NCBI GenBank assembly: GCA_025345505.1
Contig: JANVCC010000018.1
Coordinates: 5,255,741 to 5,319,740, forward strand
Source: Todiramphus chloris collaris
Taxonomy: Eukaryota; Chordata; Aves; Coraciiformes; Alcedinidae
DNA: 64,000 nucleotides
Direction: 5' to 3'
In this document: positions 13,911 to 26,644 of the stretch, piece after piece
How positions within the stretch are numbered: the first letter of the stretch is position 1
Layout: each line of letters begins with the position of its first letter
Program-made: the position numbers and the translations under genes
Notes under the pieces: generated by a model
Told to the model about the DNA's origin: nothing
The model's database searches: none
Seen by the model: the letters and a program-made list of their open reading frames with translations, nothing else

Positions 13911-16837
13911 TAACTTTGTCACCCAAGGTCAGGATAAGCAATGAATATAGCAAGAGTGAAGCTCTTCTTGTTAGACACTTCATTGTTGATTCCCCTGTAC
14001 ATATCCATACCTCTTCTGAGATGCATTTGTCAACACATTCTCAGATTTCTCTCAGAAGGCTTGTTGCAAAGCCCACCGATGCTCATAAAAATATTCTTCT
14101 TTTTTCTAGTCTTCAGGCAGGTCTCACGTGCCTCATCCTGATCTTTGTAGTTTTTATGCTACTCCCTGGGAATGTTTTGATAGATATTTGGCTGTAGCCA
14201 TTGTTCTGTCTGTTGGCTTCCATCCTCAGGGAAGACATACTCCAAAGAAATCACTTCAGAATCACATAGGACTTATTCATCTTACCTCACCTCTGCAATG
14301 TCAACATCTAAGCCTGAACTAGGCCTCCCAAGCTTCCTTGCTCATCAACAGAGAGAAGTAGGTACTTCTAGGGCACGATTTGTTTGTCTTATTTGTTTTT
14401 TTTAACTGTTGCTATGATACTATGGGTTATTCACAGGTAATGCTTACGACTGTTTCTTTGCCAAACATGGATTCTACAAATGTCATTATTTTGGTCAGAT
14501 GAGTCCCAGGTTCTCATGTTCAAGCGTTCATTATGTTTATGTTCTTGGGTTGGAAGTTTTAAAAGCAGTCATCATTTACTTGGCAATTCTGACCAAGGTC
14601 AAGTTTAACTGCAGAAGCCAGTGAGGCTGTTCAGATCAAACATACTGAAAAGTCTGGGTTTAACACTTTGAATGAAACTGCCACCTTGAAATTGCACATA
14701 GGTTGCTAATCATATGATTTTCTGGAGGATGAATTTGTCTTAGCTAAGAAAATATAGCTGGATAGGAGATTCCATCAAGAAAATCAAATGAAATTGTTTG
14801 GCTAACTAATCATCATCAAAAGAATCAACATTATGGTGTGCAGGTGGTTTGGCCAAACATATGGATGCATTTCAAGCTCTTCCACATGTTTCAAAATGCT
14901 GAATGTTTCATAACTAGAAGTACTGTATACTTAAAAACATGCAAGATATATTGGAGCTTTTGATGTTAATGAATTGAAGTTTGGGCTTCATTGTGTTGGG
15001 TTTTCAATTTCAAACATGAAACTGAAGAATTTTCAATTCAGAAGGTAAATTCATGTAATAAATGTAACACAGCCTCCTTTCCTAATTTATGTCCTGAAAT
15101 TCAAGAAGAATAAAGAAAGGTCTAAATAAAATAAATCAGAAAGTATGGCATTATCTCCTCTTTGTCCTGAAAATATAATTACTAACTGAATGGATAGTGA
15201 TAAAGATTTGGACTCAAAATATAAGACTCATGGAAGTGCAACCACCCTGTGGATTATGCTAGCAATCGTACTTGCATTGATGTTCAGTCTACCTACCTCT
15301 GTATAAAATGCTGCAATCACTTATATTTCAGACAAGTAATACCAACAGTTTTGGAAATAGGCCATTCTTGTCCCCCCTGCAGCTGATGCAAAAACCTGCT
15401 GAAGTCAAAGGGAGTATTTCCAACAGTTTTGGGAGGCCGTGGAGCAGTCCTCACTGCAAGCAACTGAAACACAAACTGACAGAATGAGCAAAAGTGGGAG
15501 CCTGTATCCAAAAGAACTCAAGTCTTAAAAGCTATCACACAACTAATCCTCTCATAAGCTTTTTCAGGACTCAAAATGTTTGATGTTCATACACTCCAGT
15601 GAAGGTCATGGTCTGAAAGCATGCACAGAGCTTCACAAACAGCTCTTTACTAAGCATTAGACACACTACTCTTACGAGACTATAATCTAAATAATTTTAC
15701 TAAGCCACTGGACAATTTAATGCTCAGTGGTAACAAGTATCAGAAAATGCTGCAGCACAGAAAGAGAAAATGAAGAGTTCCTCCTTTATGGTGTGCATTG
15801 CATTCTGTTTGAATGATGCATGAGACGTCACATTTTGCAATGCATATGCTGAGAAAGCAGAACAATTTGCTGATTCATACCACAAATTTCCATCCTCACA
15901 GTGTATGAACTAAACTCTGGGTCATGAGCTAGTAGAAGCTAACATTTAATTACAAACAGCTGTTTAAATATATATGTACACATGTAAAATAGATGAATCA
16001 TTTATTTACACTTGGCAACAAAATATGAGGTTGCTTATCCATTATTTATCCCTGCAGTGGAAAACAAGAATAAGGATGCAAAATTTCACTGAAACTTTTC
16101 TTGTTTGTACTATACAACACTATGTTCTGAAATAAAATCCCTGGTGTCCCTCCTCCCTTAAATTTTGATCGAGACCAATCAGCAAAATGTCTGCACAGAT
16201 GGGAAAACACATGGTACTTCTTGCCCAGACTTTCAAGCAGACAAAAATAGGCATCTTGCTCCTTTATTTTTCCTACAATTTGTTTTGTTTTGTTTTTTGT
16301 TGAGCATAGTCTATTTCCACTTTGTTGGGTTTATTTTTTGTTTCAAGAGAGCCTAGACAGCAGAGCCCTACTAGCTCTGCCACACAGATAAAAGTTCAGC
16401 ACAAACCAGTTTCTACTCCTTGGAAAATGCTGTTTTATCAACACCTGCTTTTATTACAAATGGGGTTGAAAAGCTGGATTTTATTAATACAATTGTTATT
16501 TACTATATAGTAATTATTCTTAATATTTTTTCTTAAATCATTAAAGGTATGGATTTATAAATGTTTCATTTTGCTGTGTTTGAAGTAGGATGGAGCATCT
16601 TAATATTCCTGCCTCACAATATTTTGTTTCACTTCATTGAACTTACTCATATTCTTTCAGTTCTTGTCCTTGGGATGTTAAACTATAATTCCTTGTCATG
16701 GCACACTGCTTCCTCTTAGGTGTTACATTTTCATCATTCTGGCTGACACAGAGATGGGTTACCTCTCCCCCAGTACCAACACAGTTTCCCTGGGATCCAG
16801 TGATCCTGTGACTCCATTCTTAAGGGGGAATTTTAGA
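13911..16837. other. No gene seen
   Basis: AT-rich single-copy sequence. The 93-codon plus frame at 13916-14197 shows no family similarity. A small TTTTG-rich stretch lies near 16275. Confidence 0.65.
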
Positions 16838-17575
16838 TAGAATCATAGAATCATAGAATGCTAGGGGTTAGAAGCGACCTCTGGAGGTCATCGATGTCAA
16901 CCCCCTGCCAGAGCAGGGTCACCCAGGGCAGGCCACACAGGAACAAACCCAAGTGGGTCTTGAAAGTCTCCAGAGAAGGAGACTCCACAACCTATCAGGG
17001 CAGCCTGTTCCAGGCTTTGTCACTCTCACAGTAAAGAAGTTTTTCCCCATGTTGAAGTGGAACTTCCTGTGTTTCACCTTGCTACCGTTACCTCTTGCCC
17101 TATCACAGGGTCCCACTGAAAAAAGATTGGCCCCTTCTCCTTGACACCCACCCTTCAGAGATTTGTAAACATTCATAAGATTCCCCCTCAGTGTTCTCTT
17201 CTCCAGGCTAAACAGCCCCAGGGCTCTCAGCCTTTCTTCATAAGAGAGGTGTTCCAGTCGCTTAATCTTCTTCGTAGCTCTCTGTTGGACTCTCTAGTAT
17301 TTCTCTGTCCCTCTTGAACTGGGGAGACCAGAACTGAACAAAATACTCCAGATGTGGTCTCACTAGTGCAGAGTAGAGGGGGAGGAGAACCTCCCTTGAC
17401 CTGCTGGACACAATCTTCTTTATGCACCCCAGGATACCATTGGCCTTCCTGGCCACAAGGGCATATTGCTGTTCCATGGAGAACTTCTTTGTCCATCAGG
17501 ATGCCAAGGTCCCTCTCTGTCACCTTGGTACTCCAGGAGATGTACCACTTGGCTGTAGAGCCTGACCAATACATG
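16838..17575 (-). mobile_element. CR1 LINE, 5'-truncated copy
   Basis: It begins at AATCATAGAATCATAGAATG, the complement of the CR1 3' tail, and continues through CCCCTGCCAGAGCAGGGTCA. The minus strand encodes [20 protein letters not shown] and then [17 protein letters not shown]. It is broken by frameshifts. The length matches the 61.65 kb copy, so the two are close relatives. Confidence 0.92.
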
Positions 17576-20500
17576 GTGGAAAAATAGAACTTTGTACAAT
17601 AACTCTTACTGAAAATCATCATCAAATGGGGTTTAATGATGAGCTGATCTTGAGGATACAGGTCACTTCATGTGATCTGGGAAATCTTAGCCAGTTCTGT
17701 TCATGGTTAAAAGCCTTGGTGAGAGCAGAAATTCCACCGCACCCTTGGGAACTTTACAACAGCTCAACCCGTGGCCACTGTACTTAGCATTTGATCTTTC
17801 TTCAGGTTGTGTTTTGTTGCTGAGTGCAATGAGATGTAGGACACACTAATAATAAATGAAAAACTTAGCACTCAGAACCTCTTTACACAAAGAATTGCGT
17901 GTGCAAATACACACGCAAAACTTTCACACACCCCTCTCAGGGCAAGAGATGCTTGCACTGCTAGCAGATAAATAATTGTATCTTTCTATGCAGAAAAAAG
18001 TTTTCAAGAGATACCAAAGCAAACATGCTTTGTCCAGGAGAACCCTTTCAGAGTTAGGCAGATTATTCATACTTTGTTTACAGCCACACAAAAGCATTCA
18101 CGCAAATGTAGCACCATAGGCAACGTGCAAGAGCAGATAGATGTGCACCCTGAGGAGCACACAAGTATCTTGCAAAGAGGCATAATCTCTCACAGGGCAA
18201 AATAATTCGGTGTACTCCCTCAGTGCAAGTCCTTCAAGAAGCAGCTCATGCAGATTATCAGTCTAACAATATCCTCTTATTCTGTCACTATATCTACCCT
18301 CCTACTCTGTTGCTATCTACTGTATCTTCCTTCACGTCCTCAATAAACTCTTCACTAAGTTATCTGGAATTTCACCCTCTATCTCTGCTCTGACTACATC
18401 AAGGCATTATGTTTCTAGGACTGTCAGTCCATCAGTTTTCATGTTGTCAAGCTTCTTACGTTCACTTCAAGTTTCAAAGGCTTTTGTTTATGATGCTAAT
18501 TGTGCCAGAGATGCCTGTAAAAATATATTCTTGATAGTGGTTGTTGATACAGAACTATTTTTTTCTATTCTGCCTGCTTTATCTAAATAAAAAGTAAGCT
18601 CCTGTTTTGCTTTGCTCTGCTTAAACTTTATTGCATTTCAGTTCACAGTGAAAAATTTATAATGTTTCTAGGCTTACTCAGCTAAAAGGTACTCAGTGAC
18701 TTGACATTCTTTTTTCTGCTCTTATTTATGTGTTTCCAGTTCTGACATCAAGCATTTAGATCCAGCTGTTTCCAAACTTCAAAACAAAAGTCAGAAGCAC
18801 AAATAATATGAGAGCACAGTTTTACACATAATCCTAAACCCTGTAGTGAGTGAGACTAGATCCCCAGGTCCAGATTGTCTCCACTTGTGAATGACATAAA
18901 TGACATTATGGCTGGGTTTCATTTCTTAGATAAACAACTCTGTAATTTTAAGGTGTAATCCAAAGATTATGGCTGCACGTTGAATGCTCTTAAGTCATTA
19001 GAGCGATCTCTGAAACGATTCCTGATGATCTGAGGCATGTCAGGACAGTGCAGGACACCTGCAGAACAGAGGGGAGGAAGTGCAATGTGCTACCTGAATA
19101 TTTAAAAGCCCTCATTTGTAGGGGTTCTTTGCATTAGCTCATGAAGGAGGGGCAATTGTACAGGGAATTTAATTATTTCTCAACTCTTACCTTCACCTCA
19201 CATGTAATTTCCACAGACATTTCCTGTCCTTTTCCAAAAGCATTTTCATTTTCATTGCTTAAAATGTGATATAATGACGATTTTTTACCTGAATTTATTT
19301 TCCAGAGTACAGACATACTGAATTTGAGTAGCTGATTATGCAAGTAGGTAAGCTTGGTAGAGCTCTATATAATGTCACTGATTTCAGTGAGTCTCTGTGT
19401 GGTAGTTTGACCTTGGCTGGATGCCAGGTGCCCACCAAGCTGTTCTATCACTTCCCCACCTCCTCTCAGATCTAGGGAACAGGACTGAGCTTTTCCTTCC
19501 TGTTAAGTGAGAGTGGAGGGTTGACACAAGAATTCTGGCAAGATTTTATAAAAAGCCTCTTTACATTGAGTATACTTGCATCAGTAGTGGAACTTATACC
19601 TTACATTATTAAAAATTAATGAATTTTTAAAATATTAATGCATTTTTAACTGGCTTTGCTTCCCATTTTCTTCTGCAGTGCACTTTTCAAAAGCATTGAA
19701 ATTTATTTGGTCTATTTCAGTTTTATGCCTAGGCAATTTCATATTTTTGAGGTTCTTCCATTAACTCTAGGATAGCCAGGATATTCAAGCACATCTAAGC
19801 AACTTTAAGTCCTCGATTAGATATCCCTTGCTGGGTACAAAAGTGGTGAAAGCAAAAGCTCTGAAAAATGGGCCTCAGATCTCTTTGTCTGGGGAACTCC
19901 ACTAACAAGGTATTCTCAAAGGTGCAGTAGACAGGCCTTTCAAAAACTTTAGAATGCTAAAAGTACATTTCTGCTAGGTTTTTAAAAGCTTCTAAGCAGT
20001 GAACCTCAATGGCATCATTTTTAGGTATCGTTTAAAAAATTGACCTCATTTCCTGACTTCTGTAGATGTTGGCCACCTTGGATCATTAGTGCTTTATGAA
20101 GGATGCTTATAATTTTGGTAGTGTTTTGAGAGGTTTCTGTTACACTGGAACTTCTATTTTTGTACAGCCACATCTATTTTTAGCGAGTGAATCATGAATC
20201 CCATTTCCAGGAACCAGCTGTCAAGAGACTGCTTGTTAGACTTTATGAGCAGGAGATCCCTTCTGCAGTCTTAAGAGAATTATTCCTCTGGGAATTCCTC
20301 AGAAGGACTAAAAATAGAAACTTGGCCAATTGAGAACATAAGTGTAAATTTATGCTAAGCAGATGAGCTATTTATAACAGGATGGCCAAGATGACATGAA
20401 AAAACTGTCCTGTTTAGAAGCCATTGCTGTAAAATGACCCAATGAAGTCTTAATGAAAGAAGGGTCACCTATGTTTGAATGCCAGGAGGTGAATTAATTG

Positions 20501-21684
20501 AAATCTTGAAAAATGAAACATTAAAATCATACAGAAGAAGAACACAAAATCATATGCTACCAAGCTGTCAGTTGTTATGAATTATATTCTCTTTAAACCT
20601 AGGCTTTTCCAATTTAAGGATGTCAGAAAAAATTATGATGAAGTCACACTTATTTGTATTCCATCCATGTACAAAATGATTCAGGAAAGAGTTTTTATGT
20701 TATGGTGAATCATAGAAAGAAATGGGCACCTTTTCATTTAAAAAGTTGTCTGTCATCTCTGTGTCTGAATATGGATGGGAACTATGTGCCAGTGCAACTA
20801 CACTTTTATGATCACAGTTATAATCCTAATTCACATAAATAGCCAAGTCATTACTGATAGCAGAAAAAGGATTTCAATGAAAAAATAATTATTTTGCCTG
20901 GAGGATGTAGCACAGTACCTCCCAGATGCAACTCTGACCTGAACTGTCTGTAAATAGCAGCCCTTGAATTTAGTTTCATTCAGAGCTCTCAGAGGTCAGT
21001 CCCAGCGCTCCATTGATCTAAAAGCCAAGGACAATGTTATGGTTGAGCCTAACCATTACTAATCACATAACCTACTGTGATGTTGTTGGTGCTGCTTTTC
21101 TTACCCCCAGTCATATTTCATAACTGATCACATAGGATATGCCTTGGGTAAAAGGGAAAACAGAGGCTGAGAGACTAAAATGAAATACACAGTTCACCTG
21201 CTGAGTCAGGGAGTTGGAACAACCTGTACATCTTCATCACAAGCCTGTGATGTTATCAAGAGGGTGTGAAGTCTGTGTGGGAAGGGGCAACTTGACTGGT
21301 TTGAGGCTTTTGAACCTCTGTGTGGGAGAGAAAGGCTAGAAAGGCTGTAGAAGACACCACGAAAGCAGAAATACAAAAATAACAAAGACTACAGCCAGAC
21401 TGGGAGCACAAATCTGAAAAATGCCTATGGAAAACTTCTTGGGTTGAACAAGGGGAAAAGGGAACTTTCTGTGAGCTGGAGATGATGCTTGCTTCTGCCT
21501 GGAGACAGCATCTTTCACGTGTCATAGATGGAAGAGGAGAGCACTGAAGAAATAGTTGAATTCTTTATCAATTTCTCCTGCCAAAAGAAAAGTTGCAAAC
21601 TCCAGAATTTGTATAATTGCCAGGAAGAGAAGGAAAAAAATCCCAGCACTGCTTTACAAATATATCTACTCCTCTCAATTTCTA
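17576..21684. other. No gene seen apart from the possible LTR fragment
   Basis: Single-copy AT-rich DNA. Minus-strand frames at 21256-21525 lie just beyond the C-terminal end of the APOB-like relic and do not resemble it. Confidence 0.65.
19398..19560 (+). mobile_element. Possible avian LTR (endogenous retrovirus) fragment
   Basis: TGTGGTAGTTTGACCTTGGC and TGGATGCCAGGTGCCCACCA is a start I recall from widespread bird LTRs, beginning with the canonical TG. Similarity fades after TCTATCACTTCCCC. No retroviral coding sequence, second LTR or target duplication is visible, so it would be a solo or truncated LTR. Boundaries are approximate. Confidence 0.45.
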
Positions 21685-22150
21685 TTAAACTTTTTGTTTG
21701 CTAGTGTTAGGCATTATATATTTAGGAAAGGGTGAGTTCTGCATTGACATTATTTCCTTGGCAAGAAGACTTAGATAAAAATTTTCAAGTCTATCTGAAA
21801 ATCTGTTAAAACTGTCTCCAATGTTACAAGGCACTTCAGCAAATTCTGATTCGCTCTGAGCTATTTCCTTAACTTTATCATCTGCACCCAGAAACATCTA
21901 GTCTTCTAACAAGAAGCCAAGAAGAAATGGCAGCATGGTTATGATATGACTGCTTCATCTCATTTCTAAATTTCATTTTTAGCTTTATAGGATTTTTTCC
22001 TCAACCAAGAAGAGAGAAAATCCCATTTTCAACTGGCCTTTATTGCTGCCTTAGAAGGAATTGAATATCCAGCTACTTACAGTTCAATAAACTCCTCAAA
22101 TCCCACATGAACAAAATGAACAAAGCTCATAAGCACATCCTTCTCTCCCA
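21685..22150 (-). pseudogene. APOB-like relic, C-terminal helical end and stop
   Basis: A first short piece (about 22150-22085) reads DVLMSFVHFVHVGFEEFIEL, like the APOB C-terminal helical region (LHKFNEFIQNEL). It is followed by GTAAGT, a consensus donor. A second piece (about 21900-21685), after a pyrimidine-rich AG (CTTCTTGTTAG), reads KEIAQSESEFAE and then FNRFSDRLENFYLSLLAKEI. APOB near its C-terminus has QEIIKSQ and then FRYKLQDFSDQLSDYYEKFI. The frame ends TSKQKV and a stop, close to where APOB ends. APOB has no intron here as far as I recall, so the splice-like sites may be chance or a paralogue feature. Confidence 0.5.
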
Positions 22151-22160
22151 CAGATGCCAG

Positions 22161-22865
22161 TTAGATGTGAGACTGTGCTTGAAAGATATGAGCAAAAGTG
22201 GGAACTTTCATGCTTATAAATCTCTGCTTGGTTAGAGACACCAGTGTTGTAGAAGATCTATGTAAAGGTAGTAGTTTGGTTTTGCAAATGGCATAGTTGT
22301 GTTGGTGTGATGTTACTGACATGACAGCCTTATTTCTGAGCAGGAGTGATGAGCTCCACACTGTCTGCAAGGGTATGTTTCCACCAATTTTGAATTCAGC
22401 AAATATATTCCCTTGCGGACCGTAGGATAAATCTAAATAAAATCTGTTTATATTAGTCAATGACATCTCTTCCACTTTATGCCCTGATACAGCTATTTCC
22501 AGTTTTGTCAAACTTGGATCGAAACTTATACTCCTCAGAATATGTTTCAGGACCTTGGCATCACGTTTTGAGATCTATTAAGGGTTACTCCAGCAAAGTG
22601 TCAGTGCTAGGAAGCCTCTGAGAGCAACTGTGAGGGCTTTTTCTGAGTGCAGGGCAAAAGCTGCTGTAAGCTGTGATACAGTGATGGTTGCAAGAAGCAA
22701 TGACTGTGTTATGAGACTGGGCTCCTCTACATGTTCATTTGGCTCAAGGACACTGAAGGCTTTCCACACCACATTAGTGATTAAGCTCTTAAAATGCCAT
22801 GGATTTGGAAATGAAGGAGCAATGGTGCAAAGAATATGTTGCCTTGGCTCCTTTCTTCCATCCAC
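22161..22865 (-). pseudogene. APOB-like relic, longest single-frame block
   Basis: About 235 codons in one minus frame are broken only by two adjacent stops (TAA TAG at 22578-22573). The first part has EEPSLI followed by ITVSQLT and EKALTVAL (APOB EDSLI, LTVSQFT, GIAALDL). The second part has AEFKIGGNIPLQTVWSSSLL and then RNKAV, like APOB TARFEVDSPVYNATWSASLK and then NKAD. Alternating hydrophobic residues fit amphipathic beta strands. A stretch of this length with one double stop is unusual in the AT-rich surroundings and argues for former coding sequence. Confidence 0.58.
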
Positions 22866-23165
22866 TCAGTACCCTGGTATCCAGTTCTCCCAAATCACAA
22901 AAAGCAAGAGCATGTATAAGATGAAAATAAAGGGATTGTGCCCTAGGTCTTGAACTCAGTATTTCTCTGTCCCTCTGTCAGTAATTAGCTGTGAATGGTT
23001 GTGAATGAAAATGTAATAGATGCCAAATACTAGAACAGATTTACACAGTGGATATCATCCATAATATAGATGAGCTTCTTGTCTATCATAGCTCAAGAAG
23101 CATTATGGAATTCCAATTTAATGTGATAGAATGTCATCACAAACATGAAATTTTAAAGCCATCAC

Positions 23166-23460
23166 TCAATGATTATAATTAGCCCATGACAAACTGCTCT
23201 GAATACTAAAGCAACTATAAAAGGTGAAAATTCTCTTAATTAGCAAAGATACAGAAAATGTGTGAGACTGACTCACAGCTGGGAAGACTCCAATTAACCT
23301 GGCCCAGATTGAGATGATTAGGAGGGTTAGCTCCAATTGTGTAAAGGGTTGAAAAACTGTTATTCTGGTGTTAGGTCCTGTAATTTTCCATCCCTGGGCT
23401 TGTTCTTCAGTGCTACCTTCAGGCACATCATCTGTTAACATAAAATTGTTTCCTGAAATG
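23166..23460 (-). pseudogene. APOB-like relic block with PFTQLEL
   Basis: A minus frame of about 91 codons contains ITVFQPFTQLEL. APOB has MPTFHVPFTDLQV at the corresponding place, between the SPWQM and TVSQF landmarks that flank this block here too. The flanking parts of the frame are not obviously similar. Confidence 0.45.
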
Positions 23461-25120
23461 GCTGCTGAAAAACAGACCTAAATCCAGCAAGCCCTGACAA
23501 TACTCTACAAACCTTTATGGATATAAACTTTTTCAGTGAGTAGGATATATACAGCAATTTTTCTGCCTGGATGTCACACAGTCCAGCTCTTGTTCAATAC
23601 TATTGCAGGGGATTCTAGAAAAAGGATTAGTAAAATTACCATCCTAGGGTAATAAAAAGCAAGAAACCATTTCTTCCCGTATAGTGGCACCTTGTGGACA
23701 CAGCACCTCACACTGGGTCACTGATCATTGCACTGTAGTTGGAAAGCTCTTTGTCCTGGCCTGATGGTACACCTAGAGAATTCAATGTCTTCTTCTCACT
23801 GACTTCAGCAGGGGAAGATCATGTCATCTCCTTTAGATTCGGGCTACAGGACTAATGACCTGTCCTGTCCTGCCAATCACTGTGCAAACCAAAGTGCTGC
23901 AATGTGTGTGTGAGCCACAAATATAGTTTTAACAGCAGCAGCATAGTTACAGCTGATAACCAGGACAGCAGGGATTTCTGCACAAGCCAATCACTCAGGC
24001 ACTTACTCAGCTTCTCAAAAATGTTTTGTTCACATCCCGTACTCTAAAACCCAGATACATCTGTATGAGCTGCAGTCATATCTCTGATGCATCTTAGGAA
24101 AGAGCACTAAGTAATTGTATTCCTTTAAAGGAGAAATGGAGAGAGAGCCGACAGCACAACTGCAGCATTCCCAAGTAAAATGTACATTACAGCTAGAAGT
24201 TCAAAAGTTATGATGAATGAGATGGGCAGAATAAAATATGTTATTTTTTTCCCACTCCCTAATATTTCTACATGTACCCACAATCAGGCAGGATATAGGT
24301 CAGTTCATTGCAGATGATGGCTTCCTATAACAGCACCACCAAAAAAGTTTCAGAAAATTTTTGTTTGCTGTAAGAAACTATGTCAAACCTTTGAGTTGTG
24401 AGGCCATATACATGTTTTTGTGGCATGGTGTCATAAGCTCGTAGAAACTTCAAATGTTAACAGCAACTGCATCATTTCTCTTTATACTACCATGAAGACA
24501 CCACCTGTCTTTCACACTAGTATCTGAGGTGTGTGGGAGAGAACCAACAACTCCAAAAACTCAGAACAGGTCTGAGCTACATCAATCAATACACCACCAA
24601 AATTCATACAGGTCCAATGTTGAGAGCACAAGGGAATCATTTTCAGGAATAGCAACAGTGAAAACGTACACTTTTTTTTTTAAAGTTTTTTTTTTTTTTT
24701 TTGGCAGAACTAAAACTAAAAGGTCATCTTACATTAAAAAAAGGAATTAACTGAAAATGTCATTAATTGGTGACCATTTAAGTTTAGTAGGTCAAAAAAT
24801 TATAAATTTATGTCTTTTTCTTATACAAATCCATGTCACCTTTTATTTCTCACAATAAATCGATCTGCATTTGCTTTTCATTTAAAAAAAAAACCTGACA
24901 AAACCAAATAAAAATAACTGGAACTATATTATTATTATTTTTAGACATGAACTTCCTGTAATTCTGGAATGAGAATTGCAGTTACCAGCACAAATTGAGG
25001 AAAGACTAGAAACAAGATGGTACGAAAGACTAGAATACAGATTGGAACAACTGTCTTTATCACTGGAGGGCAGTATAAGTACCAATATAAGCTAAAATAG
25101 CAAAACCCCAGTACCCTCGA
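23461..25120. other. Gap between APOB-like blocks
   Basis: About 1.7 kb between the PFTQLEL and SPSQIK blocks, where APOB would have a few hundred bases of coding sequence. It is AT-rich with T tracts at 24.67 kb, and no mobile element is recognised. It may be inserted sequence or coding sequence decayed past recognition. Confidence 0.5.
24672..24702. repeat. Paired T runs (T10 AAAG T17)
   Basis: A low-complexity T tract. No attached retrocopy is recognised on either side. Confidence 0.95.
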
Positions 25121-25580
25121 CTAAGTGACTTTATCTTCCATAAAAGTAATTGCTGCTTCTTTATAGCGGACAGCTACAAACAAGAGATCCTGCAGACAGC
25201 AGGTCAGACCTGCCATTGGAAAGCGTAAAGACAGTTTTCTTGTCCTCAGTTTTTCTTTATCATTAAAATTTACCAGACAAGATTTGATTTGCGAGGGAGA
25301 GAAACTTTCCGTGTCCAGAGAGCTTCTGGAAGTGAAATTTGTTTTCAAAATTCGTACTGATCTTTTCTCTGATCTTAATAGAAAATATAGTTTCAGAAGT
25401 CCCCATCACGTTATGGCTACTACCAAATTTAAATGCAGTCTCAAGTCTTTGGGGTATCTCTCTTATAGCCAGGCACATACTACCCTTGTTTCTTGGAGCT
25501 CAGCAGAGTTTAAGGGCTTGCTGATTGAAATGATACTCAACTGTTTCATCTGCAACATACACAGAAAACTTTCTCAACTT
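25121..25580 (-). pseudogene. APOB-like relic block with SPSQIKSCLV, frameshifted
   Basis: One frame reads FSVYVADETVEYHF, a TGA, then FKFGSSHNVMGTSETIFSIK and on to NKFHF. It resembles APOB LEVKENFAGEATLQRIYSL. The similarity then shifts frame to SLDTESFSPSQIKSCLVNF, which matches APOB ATLELSPWQMSALVQVH (S, P, Q, S, L, V conserved). A further frame contains DLLSAGSL, comparable with HLDIAGSL. Two shifts and a stop within 460 bases show that the copy is dead. A 104-codon plus-strand frame over the same bases is a shadow. Confidence 0.6.
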
Positions 25581-26476
25581 CTATGTCTTTGTCAATGAAG
25601 AGGAGAATTTCATGTCACTGTTCTATGCTACCTTTTCTTAATCATAGCAATCTGTGAAGTCTCTGCATTAGGCATTCCTTAGAAAACACTTTAAATCTCT
25701 AGGTTACCTCTGTTCCTTTGGGTCAAATCTGCATTCTACCTCATGAAAGTGAAGCTAGAATAACATCAGTACAAGTGGGAATGGCATCATCTAGAACAGG
25801 CCAGGAGAAATAGTTCTGACTACTTCTGGTTTCGTGCGAAGCCAGAGCCTCTGAGGTAATAGGTCTCTGCTTCATTCATCTTGGCTGGTGTGAACATCTA
25901 GTCCCAAGTAAGACTGCAATAAGTAGATATGATATAATCAAGGAAAATTCTTTTATGTTTCCCCATCAAATAAATCTGTCAGAAGAAGAATGGAGAAAAT
26001 TGTGCAATTTACACTTAAGTTAAATCAAATTAAAAAAAAAAACAAAATGAAAGAAAAAGAAAGAAACTCTTATGGCAATGTTAGTAAATTGGCTGGTTAA
26101 ACATTTCTGATATGACAGCCTTAAGTCAGACACAGAAACTTGGGGACGAAGTCCACAGTAGTTAAGGAAGTGTGCATCATTTGTAGTTATATAATTCAGG
26201 CTGACTTGTATCAGCTGAGATTCTTGGCTCCACGTTCAGGAACCATTCTGATAAGCTAATTAGCTTGATTTTCAGAAGAGCTTGTGCAATGGATTGAGAG
26301 CACAGATATGTTGCTACAGCTAAGTGTCTGCTGTGTAGGTTACAGAATTTGGTAGTCCTGAATTTCTAGGCAGAATGTCAGTAAATTGCTGTAGTATAAC
26401 TAGTGATTTGCAACATAAGCTATACAATTTTGATGAGAAATATTTCAACTGAAATAATTTCATGACTTACAGCAAT

Positions 26477-26644
26477 TCAGCTGAACATTCTCAGTAGTAT
26501 TCTACTAGCATGTGGGTTTTTATACTTGATATTAGCCATGTTTGGCATTGGAGATGTTTTGTGGCTCAAAGACACAGTAGAGTTACCATGTGAGATGACA
26601 ACAAACCACTTTCCTTTCAAAAAAGAGAGTTTCCCCATCAACAA
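26477..26644 (-). pseudogene. APOB-like relic block with GNSTVSL
   Basis: The frame reads KLSFLKGKWFVVISHGNSTV, continuing SLSHK. APOB has LSLSNKFVEGSHNSTVSLTTK at the equivalent place, directly after the ITLNTNA region found in the 29.7 kb block. NSTVSL is identical over six residues. A TAA lies two codons upstream of the block and it ends at a TGA. An 81-codon plus-strand frame overlapping it is a shadow. Confidence 0.55.

Noticed and set aside
1-21600. Exons of OPN5, the expected neighbour on the 3' side of PTCHD4 in mammals
   Set aside because: No opsin-like exon was recognised on either strand. The gene is probably further away.
22161-22511. Alternative placement of TKLEI on APOB (SKLEI of the central exon)
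   Set aside because: It breaks the collinear order of the other blocks, while the WSSSLL...RNKA placement keeps it.
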